The position numbers and the translations under genes are program-made. The notes beneath the pieces were generated by a model. It had not been told where the DNA came from, did no database searches, and saw nothing but the letters and a program-made list of their open reading frames with translations. This document shows positions 41,950-51,633 of a stretch of 64,000 nt of DNA, piece by piece. How positions within the stretch are numbered: the stretch's first letter is position 1; each line of letters opens with the position of its first letter. This DNA is from Mycobacterium sp. OAS707 (lineage in GTDB: Bacteria > Actinomycetota > Actinomycetes > Mycobacteriales > Mycobacteriaceae): the NCBI RefSeq assembly GCF_014873705.1, contig NZ_JADBDS010000002.1, positions 1,302,001 through 1,366,000 of the forward strand, written 5' to 3'.

Positions 41950-43157
41950 CGATCAGTGCGGAGAATTCCGACGTGCAACACGCCGCGACCGCGGACGAGT
42001 TGTACTACGACCCGTACAGCGTCGAGCTCAACATGAACCCGTTTCCGGTGTTCGCCCGCATGCGCGAGGAAGCGCCGCTCTACTTCAACGACAAGCACGA
42101 CTTCTACGCGTTGAGTCGATTCGACGATGTCAACAAGGCCGTGATCGACCACGAAACATTCATCTCCGGCCGCGGCGCACTGCTCGAGATCATCAAGTCC
42201 GGCATGGAGATCCCGCCAGGCACACTGATTTTCGAGGACCCGCCGATTCACAACATCCACCGCAATCTGCTGTCGCGGATGTTCACGCCACGCAAGGTGC
42301 TCGCCCTGGAACCCCAGATCCGCGAGTTCACTTCGCGCTGCCTTGACCCGCTGGTTGGCACTGGCCGATTCGACTTCGTCAACGACCTCGGCGAGCAGAT
42401 GCCGATGCGGGTGATCGGCATGCTGCTGGGCATCCCGGAAGAAGATCAACGCCGAGTGACCGACCACGGCGAAGCCACGCTGCAGAGCAAGGAAGTCAAC
42501 CTGCTGGCGACGGGCGAGGTGTTCGCCGAGTTCATCGACTACCGCACCGAGCACCCGTCCGACGACATCATGACCGACCTGCTCAATGTCGAATTCACCG
42601 ACGAGACCGGCACCGTGCGCCGGCTCAGTCGTGACGAACTGCTGATGTACCTGACGGTGGTCGCCACCGCGGGCTCGGAAACCACCACCCGGCTGATCGG
42701 CTGGGCAGGCAAGACGTTGGCCGAAAACCCCGACCAGCGTCGGGAACTGGCCGAGAACCCCGCGCTGATTCCGCAGGCGATCGAGGAGATCCTGCGCTGG
42801 GAGCCGCCAGCCCTGCAGATCGCCCGATACGTCGCCCGCGACGTCGAGTATTACGGGCAGACCGTGCCAGAAGGTTCCGCAATGCTCATGCTTGTCGGCG
42901 CCGCCAACCGCGACCACCGTCGCTTCCCGCCGAACGGCGATGTGTTCGACATTCATCGGGAACCCCACTCGCACATGACGTTCGGGGCGGGCACCCACTT
43001 CTGCATGGGCAACGCGCTTGCGCGCCTCGAGGGCCGGATCGCGCTCGAGGAGATCCTCAAGAGATTCCCGACGTGGGAGGTCGACTGGCCCAACGCCCGT
43101 CCGTCTCAGACCACGGCGGTCCGCGGCTGGGAATCCATGCCCACCCTGGTTTCGTGA
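41946..43157 (+). CDS. Cytochrome P450 (module copy 2)
   Basis: A complete 403-residue P450 with I-helix TAGSETTT from residue 241, ExxR at E281-R284, and heme loop FGAGTHFCMG at 346-355 (Cys353). It resembles the P450 at 7418-8614 along its length: shared YYDPY...NPFPVFARMREEAP-type N terminus, MPMRVIGMLLGIPE, LLNVEF, and a closing RGWE segment. It too is paired with a mycofactocin SDR, 34 bp downstream. The start is GTG with GAGAGG upstream. It probably hydroxylates a substrate related to that of copy 1. Confidence 0.95.
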   Translation: MTISAENSDVQHAATADELYYDPYSVELNMNPFPVFARMREEAPLYFNDKHDFYALSRFDDVNKAVIDHETFISGRGALLEIIKSGMEIPPGTLIFEDPPIHNIHRNLLSRMFTPRKVLALEPQIREFTSRCLDPLVGTGRFDFVNDLGEQMPMRVIGMLLGIPEEDQRRVTDHGEATLQSKEVNLLATGEVFAEFIDYRTEHPSDDIMTDLLNVEFTDETGTVRRLSRDELLMYLTVVATAGSETTTRLIGWAGKTLAENPDQRRELAENPALIPQAIEEILRWEPPALQIARYVARDVEYYGQTVPEGSAMLMLVGAANRDHRRFPPNGDVFDIHREPHSHMTFGAGTHFCMGNALARLEGRIALEEILKRFPTWEVDWPNARPSQTTAVRGWESMPTLVS

Positions 43158-43191
43158 AAAGTGTTCCACTACTGACGAATTGGAGTTGTCA

Positions 43192-44031
43192 ATGACTGGA
43201 CGTGTTGAAGGCAAGGTCGCTTTCATCACCGGTGCGGCGCGCGGCCAGGGCCGGGCGCATGCGGTGCGCTTGGCGTCCGAGGGTGCCGACATCATCGCCG
43301 TCGACATCTGTAAGAAGATCGACACCGTCGACCTGATCGCGGCGTCCACACCGGAGGATCTGGCCGAGACCGCGGATCTCGTCAAGGGCCACAACCGTCG
43401 TATCTACACCGCAGAGGTCGACGTCCGCGACTACGACGCGCTGAAAGCCGCGGTCGACACCGGTGTCGAGCAGCTGGGACGCCTCGACATCATCGTGGCC
43501 AACGCCGGTATCGGCAACGGCGGCCAAACGCTGGACAAGACCAGCGAAACCGACTGGACCGCAATGCTCGACATCAACCTGGGCGGGGTGTGGAAGACCG
43601 TCAAGGCCGGTGTCCCCCACATTCTGGCCGGCGGTCGCGGCGGCTCGATCATCTTGACCAGCTCGGTGGGCGGGCTCAAGGCCTACCCACACACCGGCCA
43701 CTACGTCGCTGCCAAACACGGTGTGGTGGGTCTGATGCGGACCTTCGCCGTCGAACTGGGCGCCCAGAACATCCGCGTCAACTCGGTGCACCCGACCAAC
43801 GTGAACACCCCGCTGTTCATGAACGAAGGAACAATGAAGCTGTTCCGACCCGATCTGGAGAATCCGGGTCCCGAGGACATGAAAGTCGTCGGCCAACTGA
43901 TGCACACCCTGCCCATCGGCTGGGTCGAGCCCGAAGACATCGCCAACGCCGTGCTCTTCCTGGCCTCCGACGAAGCCCGCTACATCACCGGCGTCACTTT
44001 GCCTGTCGACGGCGGCAGCTGCCTGAAGTAG
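43192..44031 (+). CDS. Mycofactocin-coupled SDR family oxidoreductase (module copy 2)
   Basis: This 279-residue SDR is nearly collinear with the one at 8633-9469: the same [15 protein letters not shown] loop, GADIIAVDIC, DVRDYDALK, AGGRGGSIILTSSV, GLMRTFAVELGA and MFRPDLENPGP/LFRPDLENPGP stretch. Catalytic Y171/K175 are intact. The subfamily insertion after VDIC marks it as NAD-retaining and mycofactocin-coupled. It follows the P450, so it likely oxidises the alcohol formed there. Confidence 0.93.
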   Translation: MTGRVEGKVAFITGAARGQGRAHAVRLASEGADIIAVDICKKIDTVDLIAASTPEDLAETADLVKGHNRRIYTAEVDVRDYDALKAAVDTGVEQLGRLDIIVANAGIGNGGQTLDKTSETDWTAMLDINLGGVWKTVKAGVPHILAGGRGGSIILTSSVGGLKAYPHTGHYVAAKHGVVGLMRTFAVELGAQNIRVNSVHPTNVNTPLFMNEGTMKLFRPDLENPGPEDMKVVGQLMHTLPIGWVEPEDIANAVLFLASDEARYITGVTLPVDGGSCLK

Positions 44032-44099
44032 CGCGCTCGCTCGCCGAAAGCGACGTGATCACTCGCCCTGGGGTGCTTCGATAGACCCGGGGGTGGAAC

Positions 44100-45521
44100 A
44101 TGAAGCGACTCAACGGCATGGATGCCATGCTGCTGTACAGCGAGACGCCGAACCTGCACACGCACACACTCAAGGTCGCGATCGTGCACGCCGCCCAGTT
44201 CGACGGCGAGTTCAGCTTCGACGTGTTCCGCCGGACCATCGCCCGGCGGCTTCACCTGCTCGAACCGCTGCGCTACCAGCTCATCGACATCCCATGGAAG
44301 CTGCATCATCCGATGTGGCTGGAGGACTGCCCGGTCGACCTCGACTATCACCTGCGCCGCGTCCGGGTGCCCGAGCCTGGCGGGCGCAGGGAACTCGACG
44401 CGGTGATCGGCGAGATCGCGAGCACACCGCTGGACCGTACCCGCCCGTTGTGGGAGTTCCATTTCGCCGAAGGGATGGCCGACGACCGGTTCGCGCTGAT
44501 CGGCAAGGTGCATCACACGCTTGCCGACGGCGTGGCGTCGGCCAATCTGCTGGCCCGGCTGATGGACCTTGCCGGTTCCTCACATGACGAGCGTGACGAC
44601 CACCCCACGTGCGAGGCGCCCACCACCGCCGACCTGCTGCGTGCGGCGGGCCGCGATCACGTCCAGAACATCGCCGCATTGCCCCGCCTGACGCGCGACG
44701 CGGTCCGTGGCGCGAGCCGCGTCATGCGGAAAGCCCGCGAGCGGGAGGACGACGAGGGCATGGCCAAGATGCTCAAGACCCCGCCGACCTTCCTCAACCA
44801 CGTCGTGTCGCCGGTACGGACATTCGCGACGGCTGCCCTGTCCCTAGCCGAAATCAAAGAAACTGCAAAGCATCTCGGCGTCACGTTCAATGACATCGTG
44901 TTGTCGATGGCCGCTGGCGGTCTGCGCGAGCTGCTGTTGCGCTACGACGGACAAGCGGATCGCCCCATCCTGGCGAGCGTCCCCGTCAGCACTGACCGAT
45001 CTGCGGACCGCATCACGGGCAACGAGATCAGCGGCCTGGCCGTTTCACTGCCGGTGCACATCGACGATCCGCTGGAACGGGTACGGCTCACGGCGGTAGC
45101 CGCCAACCGGGCCAAGGAAGTCAACGAACTGTTCGGCCCGCAGTTGCACGGGCAGATGATGGAGTACCTACCGCCTCCGCTGACCCCCGCCTTGTTCCGG
45201 TGGCAATCCAAACGGGCGGCGCGCAGCATGATCATGAACGTCGCGGTGTCGAATGTGCCCGGACCGCGACAGCGCGGACACATCGGCGGTGCGCCGGTCA
45301 GTGAAATCTATTCCGTCGGAGTGCTTTCCGCGGGAAGTGCTTTCAACATGACCGTGTGGAGCTACGTCGACCAACTCGACATCGCGGTGCTGTCCGACGA
45401 TCGGACCTTCAAAGACACGCACGAGGCTACCGACGCGATGATCCACGCGTTCGGCGAAATTCGAAGGGCGTGTGGACTTTCCGACGCGAGCACCGTCGAG
45501 ACCGCAATGGCCCCGGCCTAG
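44100..45521 (+). CDS. Wax ester synthase/diacylglycerol acyltransferase (WS/DGAT)
   Basis: This 473-residue acyltransferase carries the WS/DGAT active-site motif HHTLADG (residues 138-144), the downstream blocks GVTFNDIVLSMAAGGLRELL, PVSTD and NVAVSNVPGPRQ, and the family-typical C terminus. It would esterify acyl-CoA to a fatty alcohol or diacylglycerol for neutral-lipid storage at the inner membrane. Its position behind a P450-SDR pair raises the option that it acylates a pathway alcohol instead. It overlaps the convergent acyltransferase gene by 4 bp. Confidence 0.93.
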   Translation: MKRLNGMDAMLLYSETPNLHTHTLKVAIVHAAQFDGEFSFDVFRRTIARRLHLLEPLRYQLIDIPWKLHHPMWLEDCPVDLDYHLRRVRVPEPGGRRELDAVIGEIASTPLDRTRPLWEFHFAEGMADDRFALIGKVHHTLADGVASANLLARLMDLAGSSHDERDDHPTCEAPTTADLLRAAGRDHVQNIAALPRLTRDAVRGASRVMRKAREREDDEGMAKMLKTPPTFLNHVVSPVRTFATAALSLAEIKETAKHLGVTFNDIVLSMAAGGLRELLLRYDGQADRPILASVPVSTDRSADRITGNEISGLAVSLPVHIDDPLERVRLTAVAANRAKEVNELFGPQLHGQMMEYLPPPLTPALFRWQSKRAARSMIMNVAVSNVPGPRQRGHIGGAPVSEIYSVGVLSAGSAFNMTVWSYVDQLDIAVLSDDRTFKDTHEATDAMIHAFGEIRRACGLSDASTVETAMAPA

Positions 45522-46324
45522 CCCAGCACGGGGTAGCGGCGTTCGCGGGCGAGTTCGTCGAGCGCCTTCTGCATCACCGCGCGCACGTGCAGGTCGACCT
45601 CGTCGACATCGGGATTCTCGCCGAACTCGGCGGCGATGTCGATCGGCTCGAGCACGCGCGCGACGATCTTGGCGGGCAACGGGATGTTCGGCGGAAGGAT
45701 CACCGAGAGCCCGAACGGGAACCCGACGCTGATCGGGAGGATCTGCGCGCGCAGGCGCTGCAGACCCAGCCTCTTGGCGATCGAATCGCCACGGGCGAGG
45801 AACAATTGGGTTTCCTGGCCGCCGATCGACACGACAGGGACGATCGGTACGCCCGTCTCGATGGCGGTTCGGACGTAGCCGGTGCGACCGGCGAAGTCGA
45901 CGACGTTCTCAGTCAATGTCGGGCGGTATGCGTCGTAGTCGCCGCCGGGGAACACCAACACCACTGCGCCATCCCGCAGTGCCTTCGCGGCGTTCTCGCG
46001 GCTGGCCTCGATGACACCGGCACGGCGCAGCCAGTCACCCACGTTGGCCATGAATACGCCCCAGTGCGCGAGCGTGTAGAGCGGCCGATCGAAACCGAAC
46101 TTCTCATAGAACGCCGGTGCGAAGATCAGCACATCAGGGGTGAACATCCCGCCGGAGTGATTCGACACCACCAGCGCCCCGCCCGCCTTCGGCATCAGTT
46201 CCAGGTCGCGCACTTCGGCGCGGAAGTACCGCTTGATGATCGGGCCCACCCGGGTGGTGAGCTGCCTGGTGAAACCCGGATCCCACTTGGCCACCTCTGG
46301 CTTGCCCGCCCCGTTGCTGCTCAT
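45518..46324 (-). CDS. 1-acylglycerol-3-phosphate acyltransferase-like (PlsC family) protein
   Basis: A 268-residue acyltransferase of the glycerolipid type. The N-terminal catalytic zone reads VVSNHSGGMFTPD, a variant of the NHxxxxD motif with the Asp displaced; VFPGGDYDAYRP is the second block and TGVPIVPVVSIGG the PIVPV block. The spacing change is common in mycobacterial relatives. It probably acylates a lysophospholipid or related alcohol. It is convergent with WS/DGAT and divergent from the epimerase gene. Confidence 0.86.
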   Translation of the reverse strand: MSSNGAGKPEVAKWDPGFTRQLTTRVGPIIKRYFRAEVRDLELMPKAGGALVVSNHSGGMFTPDVLIFAPAFYEKFGFDRPLYTLAHWGVFMANVGDWLRRAGVIEASRENAAKALRDGAVVLVFPGGDYDAYRPTLTENVVDFAGRTGYVRTAIETGVPIVPVVSIGGQETQLFLARGDSIAKRLGLQRLRAQILPISVGFPFGLSVILPPNIPLPAKIVARVLEPIDIAAEFGENPDVDEVDLHVRAVMQKALDELARERRYPVLG

Positions 46325-46413
46325 GTGTAGCCCGTTCCCCGCTGCATTTCCCCCGAATCAGAGTATGGTACTTTCCTAAAAAGAGAATGTCATATCCGCA
46401 GGTAGGGAGCCAT

Positions 46414-47490
46414 ATGTCGGACACAGTGCTGGTCACGGGCGGCTTCGGTTTGGTCGGCTCGGCGACGGTGCGGCAACTCGCCGCCGACGGCCGCGACGTG
46501 GTGATAGCCGACCTCGAAACGCCTGCCAATGTCAAGAAGGCAAATGGGCTCCCCGCCGGTGTCGAGGCGCGCTGGACCGACCTGACGGATCCGGGGCAGG
46601 TACAGCGCCTCGTCTCCGACGTCGCACCCGCGGCGATCATCCACCTCGCCGCGATCATCCCGCCGCTGATCTACCGCAATGCCAAGCTCGCGCGTCGCGT
46701 CAACGTCGAGGCGACGGCCACCCTGGTCCGCATCGCCGAGGAACAACCCAGTCCGCCCCGCCTCGTGCTGGGATCGAGCAACGCGGTGTTCGGCCCGCGC
46801 AATCCGCACCGCACCACCGCGCCCTTGACGGCCGACGATCCGATGCGGCCCTGCGACCTCTACAGCGGCACCAAGGCCGAAGCGGAAGAAATCGTGCGGT
46901 CGTCGAAACTGGACTGGGTGGTGCTGCGGTTCGGCGGTGTGCTCACCTCCGATTTGTCGACCATGCCGCTGAGTGGGGACGCAATGCTCTTCGAGAGCGC
47001 ACTTCCCAGCGACAACCGGGTGCACACCGTCGACGTTCGCGACGTCGCGCGCGCATGTGCCGCTGCGACGACCGCCGACGCCGTCGGGGAGATCTTGCTG
47101 ATCGCCGGCGACGACTCCCACCGGCACTGCTATGGGGACCTGGCGCCGGCCATGGTGTCAGCGCTCGGCATGCCAGGAGCCATTCCGCCAGGGCGGCGAG
47201 GAGACCCCGACAGCGAGAAGGCCTGGTTCGTCACCGACTGGATGGACCCGACGCGGGCACAGGAAGTGCTGCAGTTTCAGCATCACTCGTGGTCCGACAT
47301 CATGTCCGAGTTGTCCGCGAAGTTCTGGTTCATGCGGTACTGGGGCCGGTTGCTCGCGCCGATCGTGCGCGAGGTGATGAAGCGTCGTTCGGTGTATTGG
47401 AATGCACCGGGGCAGTACGCCGATCCGTGGGGTGCGATCAAAGCCAAGTTGGGCGATCCGTCATGGGATCCGCCAACTAAGCCCGCCTGA
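46414..47490 (+). CDS. NAD-dependent epimerase/dehydratase family protein (extended SDR)
   Basis: The 358-residue product is an extended SDR. The glycine loop is in VLVTGGFGLVGSA (GGFGLVG at 9-15), the substrate-side motif IIHLAAIIPP follows, and catalytic YSGTK is at 150-154. It may be a 3-beta-hydroxysteroid dehydrogenase/isomerase-like or sugar epimerase-like enzyme; the C-terminal third (YWGRLLAPIVREVMKRRSVYW) is not typical of either. AGGGAG precedes the ATG. It is followed after 18 bp by another SDR. Confidence 0.88.
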   Translation: MSDTVLVTGGFGLVGSATVRQLAADGRDVVIADLETPANVKKANGLPAGVEARWTDLTDPGQVQRLVSDVAPAAIIHLAAIIPPLIYRNAKLARRVNVEATATLVRIAEEQPSPPRLVLGSSNAVFGPRNPHRTTAPLTADDPMRPCDLYSGTKAEAEEIVRSSKLDWVVLRFGGVLTSDLSTMPLSGDAMLFESALPSDNRVHTVDVRDVARACAAATTADAVGEILLIAGDDSHRHCYGDLAPAMVSALGMPGAIPPGRRGDPDSEKAWFVTDWMDPTRAQEVLQFQHHSWSDIMSELSAKFWFMRYWGRLLAPIVREVMKRRSVYWNAPGQYADPWGAIKAKLGDPSWDPPTKPA

Positions 47491-47508
47491 CCGCATAGTG
47501 TTCGCGCC

Positions 47509-48348
47509 GTGGAAAGTTTCGAAGGGCGTGCAACAGTCATCACCGGCGGTGCGAACGGCATCGGACTCGCGACAGCCAAGGAGTTCGGGCGCCGCGGCGC
47601 ACGGGTGATGCTCGGCGATATCGATCAGGCCGCGCTGGATCAGGCCGTCGGTGCTCTGCGCGACGACGGCGTCGATGCGCACGGTGTCGTCTGCGACGTG
47701 CGCAAACTGGATGCCGTGACCAACCTCGCCGATGAGGCGTTCCGGATCTTCGGCGACGTACACGTCGTGTTCAACAATGCCGGCATCGCGTACGCCGGCC
47801 CAATCGTGGAGACCAGTCACGACGACTGGCGCTTCGTGATCGACGTCGACCTGTGGGGGCCGATTCACGGCGTCGAAGCGTTCCTGCCGCGCCTCATCGC
47901 GCAGGGCGGCGACAGCCACATTGTGTTCACGTCATCGTTCGCTGGGCTCATTCCGAACGTTGGACTCGGCCCGTATTGCGTTGCGAAATATGGTGTTGTC
48001 GCCCTTGCGGAGACGCTGTCGCGCGAGGTGCGGCCAAACGGCATCGGTGTCTCGGTGCTGTGCCCGATGATCGTCGAGACCAACCTGCTGGCCAATACCG
48101 AACGCGTTCGCAGCGCCGACTACGGGCCTGCCCACTCCGAAGCCGAGACGGTTCAACAGTTGGCGTCAGACCCCACCGACGACTCTGTGCTCAACGTCGA
48201 CGACGTGGCCCGCCTGACCGCCGACGCGATCCTGGCGAACCGCCTCTACGTGCTGCCACACCGCGCGGCGCGGGACTCGATCAAGCGTCGGTTCGAGCGC
48301 ATCGACCGCACCTTCGAGGATCAGGTCGCCGAGGGCTGGACGCACTAG
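47509..48348 (+). CDS. SDR family oxidoreductase
   Basis: A 279-residue classical SDR: TGGANGIG at 12-19, VVFNNAG at 87-92, TSSF at 141-144, and Y156/K160 in PYCVAKYG. The long C-terminal tail (KRRFERIDRTFEDQVAEG) is charged and helical. The start is GTG. It is co-directional with the epimerase-like gene and overlaps the convergent SDR at 48345 by 4 bp. The substrate is unknown; an alcohol/ketone step in the same pathway is likely. Confidence 0.9.
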   Translation: MESFEGRATVITGGANGIGLATAKEFGRRGARVMLGDIDQAALDQAVGALRDDGVDAHGVVCDVRKLDAVTNLADEAFRIFGDVHVVFNNAGIAYAGPIVETSHDDWRFVIDVDLWGPIHGVEAFLPRLIAQGGDSHIVFTSSFAGLIPNVGLGPYCVAKYGVVALAETLSREVRPNGIGVSVLCPMIVETNLLANTERVRSADYGPAHSEAETVQQLASDPTDDSVLNVDDVARLTADAILANRLYVLPHRAARDSIKRRFERIDRTFEDQVAEGWTH

Positions 48349-49151
48349 CCCGGCCCCAGTTGGTAGTCGCCCGTCTGCGGGTTGTGGTACCAGCCGCCTG
48401 CGGCGTGAGTACCGCCGTCGACGTGGATGGTCTGTCCGGTGATATAGCTGGACATGTCCGACGCGAGAAAGACTGCTGCGCCTGCCATTTCGTCGATATG
48501 TCCGGGGCGGCCCATCGGAATCATGTAGCTCGCGCTTTCTGATAGACCATTGGGCGCCACCCGCAGCAGGCCTTCGGTGACGGTCAGATCGGGCGCGAGC
48601 GCGTTGACGCGAATGTGGTGCGGCGCCAGCTCGAGGGCGGCCGTCTTGGTGTAGTTGATGACACCGGCTTTGGCCGCGGCGTATGCGGCGTAGCCCGGCG
48701 CCGCCCGAACGCCTTCGATCGACGTCACGTTGATGATGCTGCCCGGCAGGCCGGACTCGACGAGGCCGCGGGCGATACGTTGCGTGCAGAGCAGCACGTG
48801 GCGAAGGTTGCTCTTGTACAAGGCATCCCAGCCGTTTTCGGTGGTTTCGAGAAGCGGCGACGAGAACACGCCGCCCGCGTTGTTGACGAGGATCGACGGG
48901 ACGCCCAATTCGGCTCTGGTGCGCGCGAGCGCAGCGTCGACCTGCTCGCTGTCTCTGACGTCAGTCACGATGCCAAGCACGCCGATGGCGTTCGCGGCCG
49001 AAGCGCAGGTATCGGCGTTGCGTTCCCAAATCGCGACTTGTGCACCGAATGCGGTGAGGCCTTCGGCGATGCCGCGGCCGAGGCCCTCTCCGCCGCCCGT
49101 CACGACCGCGACGCGGCCGGTGAGCAGGATGTCGGACGGATCGATGGCCAT
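48345..49151 (-). CDS. SDR family oxidoreductase
   Basis: This 268-residue SDR has TGGGEGLG (18-25), VNNAGG (89-94), NVTS (141-144) and Y157/K161 in YAAYAAAKAG. The motif set is intact. It is the last gene of the long minus-strand run (48345-64000) and lies 13 bp after the fused CaiB gene. It most likely works on a hydroxyacyl-CoA produced by the crotonase and CoA-transferase of the same unit. Confidence 0.9.
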   Translation of the reverse strand: MAIDPSDILLTGRVAVVTGGGEGLGRGIAEGLTAFGAQVAIWERNADTCASAANAIGVLGIVTDVRDSEQVDAALARTRAELGVPSILVNNAGGVFSSPLLETTENGWDALYKSNLRHVLLCTQRIARGLVESGLPGSIINVTSIEGVRAAPGYAAYAAAKAGVINYTKTAALELAPHHIRVNALAPDLTVTEGLLRVAPNGLSESASYMIPMGRPGHIDEMAGAAVFLASDMSSYITGQTIHVDGGTHAAGGWYHNPQTGDYQLGPG

Positions 49152-49164
49152 CGGCTGGAAGCTA

Positions 49165-51534
49165 TCAGACCTTTGAGCTGTGCATGGCCGGAGCCGTGCC
49201 GATCACGCCCTTGGCTTCCAGGTCGTCGATCTCCTTCTCGGTGAGCCCGAGTTCGGCGAGCACCTCGCGGTTGTGCTGTCCGAGCAACGGCGCGGGCTGG
49301 CGATGGATCCGGTCGGGCCCACGTGTCGCCCGGAACGGCAGCGTGCTGTGCGGCGTCCTGGCGTTCACGGGATGGTCTACGTCCTCGAAGAATCCGCGAG
49401 CGGCGAGTTGCGGTAGCTCGGATTGGCGGTGCGGCTGGATGACCTTGGCCACCGGTACGCCGTGGCGCCACAGCGTGTTGACGATGTCGTCGCCCGTGCG
49501 GGTTTCACACCATGCGGTGAGCTGCCGGTCGATCAGGTCGTGGTTCTTGCGCCGACAATCGGCGGATGTCAGGGCGGGATCGGCGGCCCACTCCGGATGG
49601 CCGAGCGCCTCGGTCAGCCCGGCCCACTGCTCGTCGGTGGCGACGGCCACCGCGACCCAGCAGTCGCGTCTGCCGAACTCGTCGATCTCGTTGGTGCGGT
49701 ACGAGTTTTGCGGTGCCGCCGCCGGTCCCCTGTTCCCGTCACGCTGAAGGAGCGCACCGTACGCGGAGTATTCGATCACCTGCTCGGCGGCGACGTTGAG
49801 CGCCGCGTCGACCATCGCCGCCTCGATGTGCACACCCTGCCCGGTGCGGCGGCGGTGTTCCAGCGCGAGCAGCAGTGCATTGAGCGCATGCACGCCCGCG
49901 TTGGGGTCACCGACCGAATACGGCTCGTATGGGTTGGCGTCGGAATAGCCGGTCAGCCAACTGATCCCGGATGCTGCCTCGATGACATAGGCGAACGCGG
50001 GGTTGTCGCGCCATGGCCCGTCCAGACCGAAGCCCGGCATGCGCAGCATGATCGCATCTGGCCGAACCGCTTGCACCGCAGCGAAGTCCAGGCCGATCTG
50101 CTCGAGCACCCTCGGCGTGAAGTTCTCGACGATGACGTCGGACGTCGCGATCAGCCGCAGGAGAAGATCGCGTCCGGCGGTGCTCTGCAGGTCGAGCGTC
50201 AGCCCCTTCTTGTTGGTGTTGAGTCCCGAAAAGATCGGCGACCTCTCCCACCACTGCTCCTCGGTGATCGGGATACCCGCGATGAGCCGGGTGCCGTCGG
50301 GTCGTCGGGTCGACTCAACGTGAATGACCTCGGCGCCGAGCATGGCGAGCATGTGGGTGCACGACGGCCCGGCCCAGAACGTTGTCATGTCGACAATCCG
50401 CAAGCCCTCGAACGACATTGGCCCGGCCATCTCTCGCTGACGTGGACCGCGCCTGCGGTAGTGGTCGGTGTGCTCGCCCAACCGCGGGGCGGCCTTTGGT
50501 TGCTGCAACAACTCCGGCTGGGTCCGGTACGGCGGCCCGGGCTGGGTGAAGCCGTCGCGTGGATTGGCGACGAACGAACCACGCTCGACGAAGTGATCGA
50601 GGGACTCGATGTTGGCGCCGTTGGCGACCGGTGCGTTGGGTATCCGGAACGCTGTTGCCAAGTCGCGGATCTCGTCGACGGTTTGGCTCTCGACCCAGGC
50701 GTACAGTTCGTCGGCCTTCTCATTGGCCTGTTCGGTGATCGACAGCGGCGACTCCTCGTCGATCCAGTCCTGATGCCCGGTCATCGCGCACAGGTCGAAC
50801 CACTGCTGTGCGGTGCCGCAGCCGATGTCGATCAGGCCGTCCTTGGCCCTGGCGATGCCGGGCACGGTGAGCCGACGCGTGTCACGCCATGGCCTGCCCA
50901 GCATCTGGAAGTAACTCACCGGATAATAAGTCAGGCCGAGGATCTGGGTTTCCAGCATCGACAGGTCGATCAGTTCTGCGCCGCCCCGCAGCCGGGAGGC
51001 CATCGTCGCCGCGCTCGCATATGCCCCGGCAAGGTACTCGCCTACCTGGCCGCCGACGAAAACCGGTGCGCGGTCGGCCGATCCGCGGCCAAGGCCGACA
51101 ATTCCGCCGGACCATGCCTGCAGCGTGAATTCGGTGGCAGGGCGGTCGCGCCATGGCCCTTCGAGTCCGAACGGCGTGATCGCCGTGACCGTCAGATGGG
51201 GGTATGCCTGGTGGATATCGGCGGGTGTGAGGATCGAGCCGGCTGACCATACGACGGCATCCGCATCCGCAAGCAGGGTATGGATGAAGTCCATGTCGGT
51301 CTCGGGCCTGGCGACGACACTGTGCTTGGAACACGCAAGGAAAGTGAACAGTGCACCGTCGCCATCGGCCGGAATCGCAGCCCCGGATGCGGACCATCGT
51401 CGCAGCGGATCACCCTCGGGCGCTTCGACTTTGACGATCTGGGCCCCGCCGTCGGCCAGCAGCTTGGTGCAGTACGCGCCGGCGATGCCACTCGATAGGT
51501 CGACGACGAGGTACCCGTCAAGCGGGCCGTTCAC
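49165..51534 (-). CDS. Fused double CaiB/BaiF CoA transferase, first domain degenerate
   Basis: The 789-residue product carries two class III CoA-transferase domains: about 1-360 and 373-789, the second beginning MSFEGLRIVDMTTFWAGP. The second domain keeps the catalytic Asp (SVGDPNAG, D543). The first has FVGGQVGEYLAG at the same place, with Gly162 where Asp is expected, so it is probably non-catalytic. Most family members are single-domain dimers of about 400 residues; here the interlocked dimer would be one chain. The acid substrate is unknown. Confidence 0.9.
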   Translation of the reverse strand: MNGPLDGYLVVDLSSGIAGAYCTKLLADGGAQIVKVEAPEGDPLRRWSASGAAIPADGDGALFTFLACSKHSVVARPETDMDFIHTLLADADAVVWSAGSILTPADIHQAYPHLTVTAITPFGLEGPWRDRPATEFTLQAWSGGIVGLGRGSADRAPVFVGGQVGEYLAGAYASAATMASRLRGGAELIDLSMLETQILGLTYYPVSYFQMLGRPWRDTRRLTVPGIARAKDGLIDIGCGTAQQWFDLCAMTGHQDWIDEESPLSITEQANEKADELYAWVESQTVDEIRDLATAFRIPNAPVANGANIESLDHFVERGSFVANPRDGFTQPGPPYRTQPELLQQPKAAPRLGEHTDHYRRRGPRQREMAGPMSFEGLRIVDMTTFWAGPSCTHMLAMLGAEVIHVESTRRPDGTRLIAGIPITEEQWWERSPIFSGLNTNKKGLTLDLQSTAGRDLLLRLIATSDVIVENFTPRVLEQIGLDFAAVQAVRPDAIMLRMPGFGLDGPWRDNPAFAYVIEAASGISWLTGYSDANPYEPYSVGDPNAGVHALNALLLALEHRRRTGQGVHIEAAMVDAALNVAAEQVIEYSAYGALLQRDGNRGPAAAPQNSYRTNEIDEFGRRDCWVAVAVATDEQWAGLTEALGHPEWAADPALTSADCRRKNHDLIDRQLTAWCETRTGDDIVNTLWRHGVPVAKVIQPHRQSELPQLAARGFFEDVDHPVNARTPHSTLPFRATRGPDRIHRQPAPLLGQHNREVLAELGLTEKEIDDLEAKGVIGTAPAMHSSKV

Positions 51535-51633
51535 GACAACCGGTCCAACCCCTGCGCGAGATCGCAGTTGTTGCGAGCAAGTGCGAGTGAGCCGCGCAGA
51601 AAGTGCAGTTTCGCGGAATCGCGCCTCACGCCA

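Noticed and set aside
49423..51246. 607-codon open frame on the + strand
   Set aside because: It is antisense to the fused CaiB gene, which has recognisable domains; the antisense product shows no family features.
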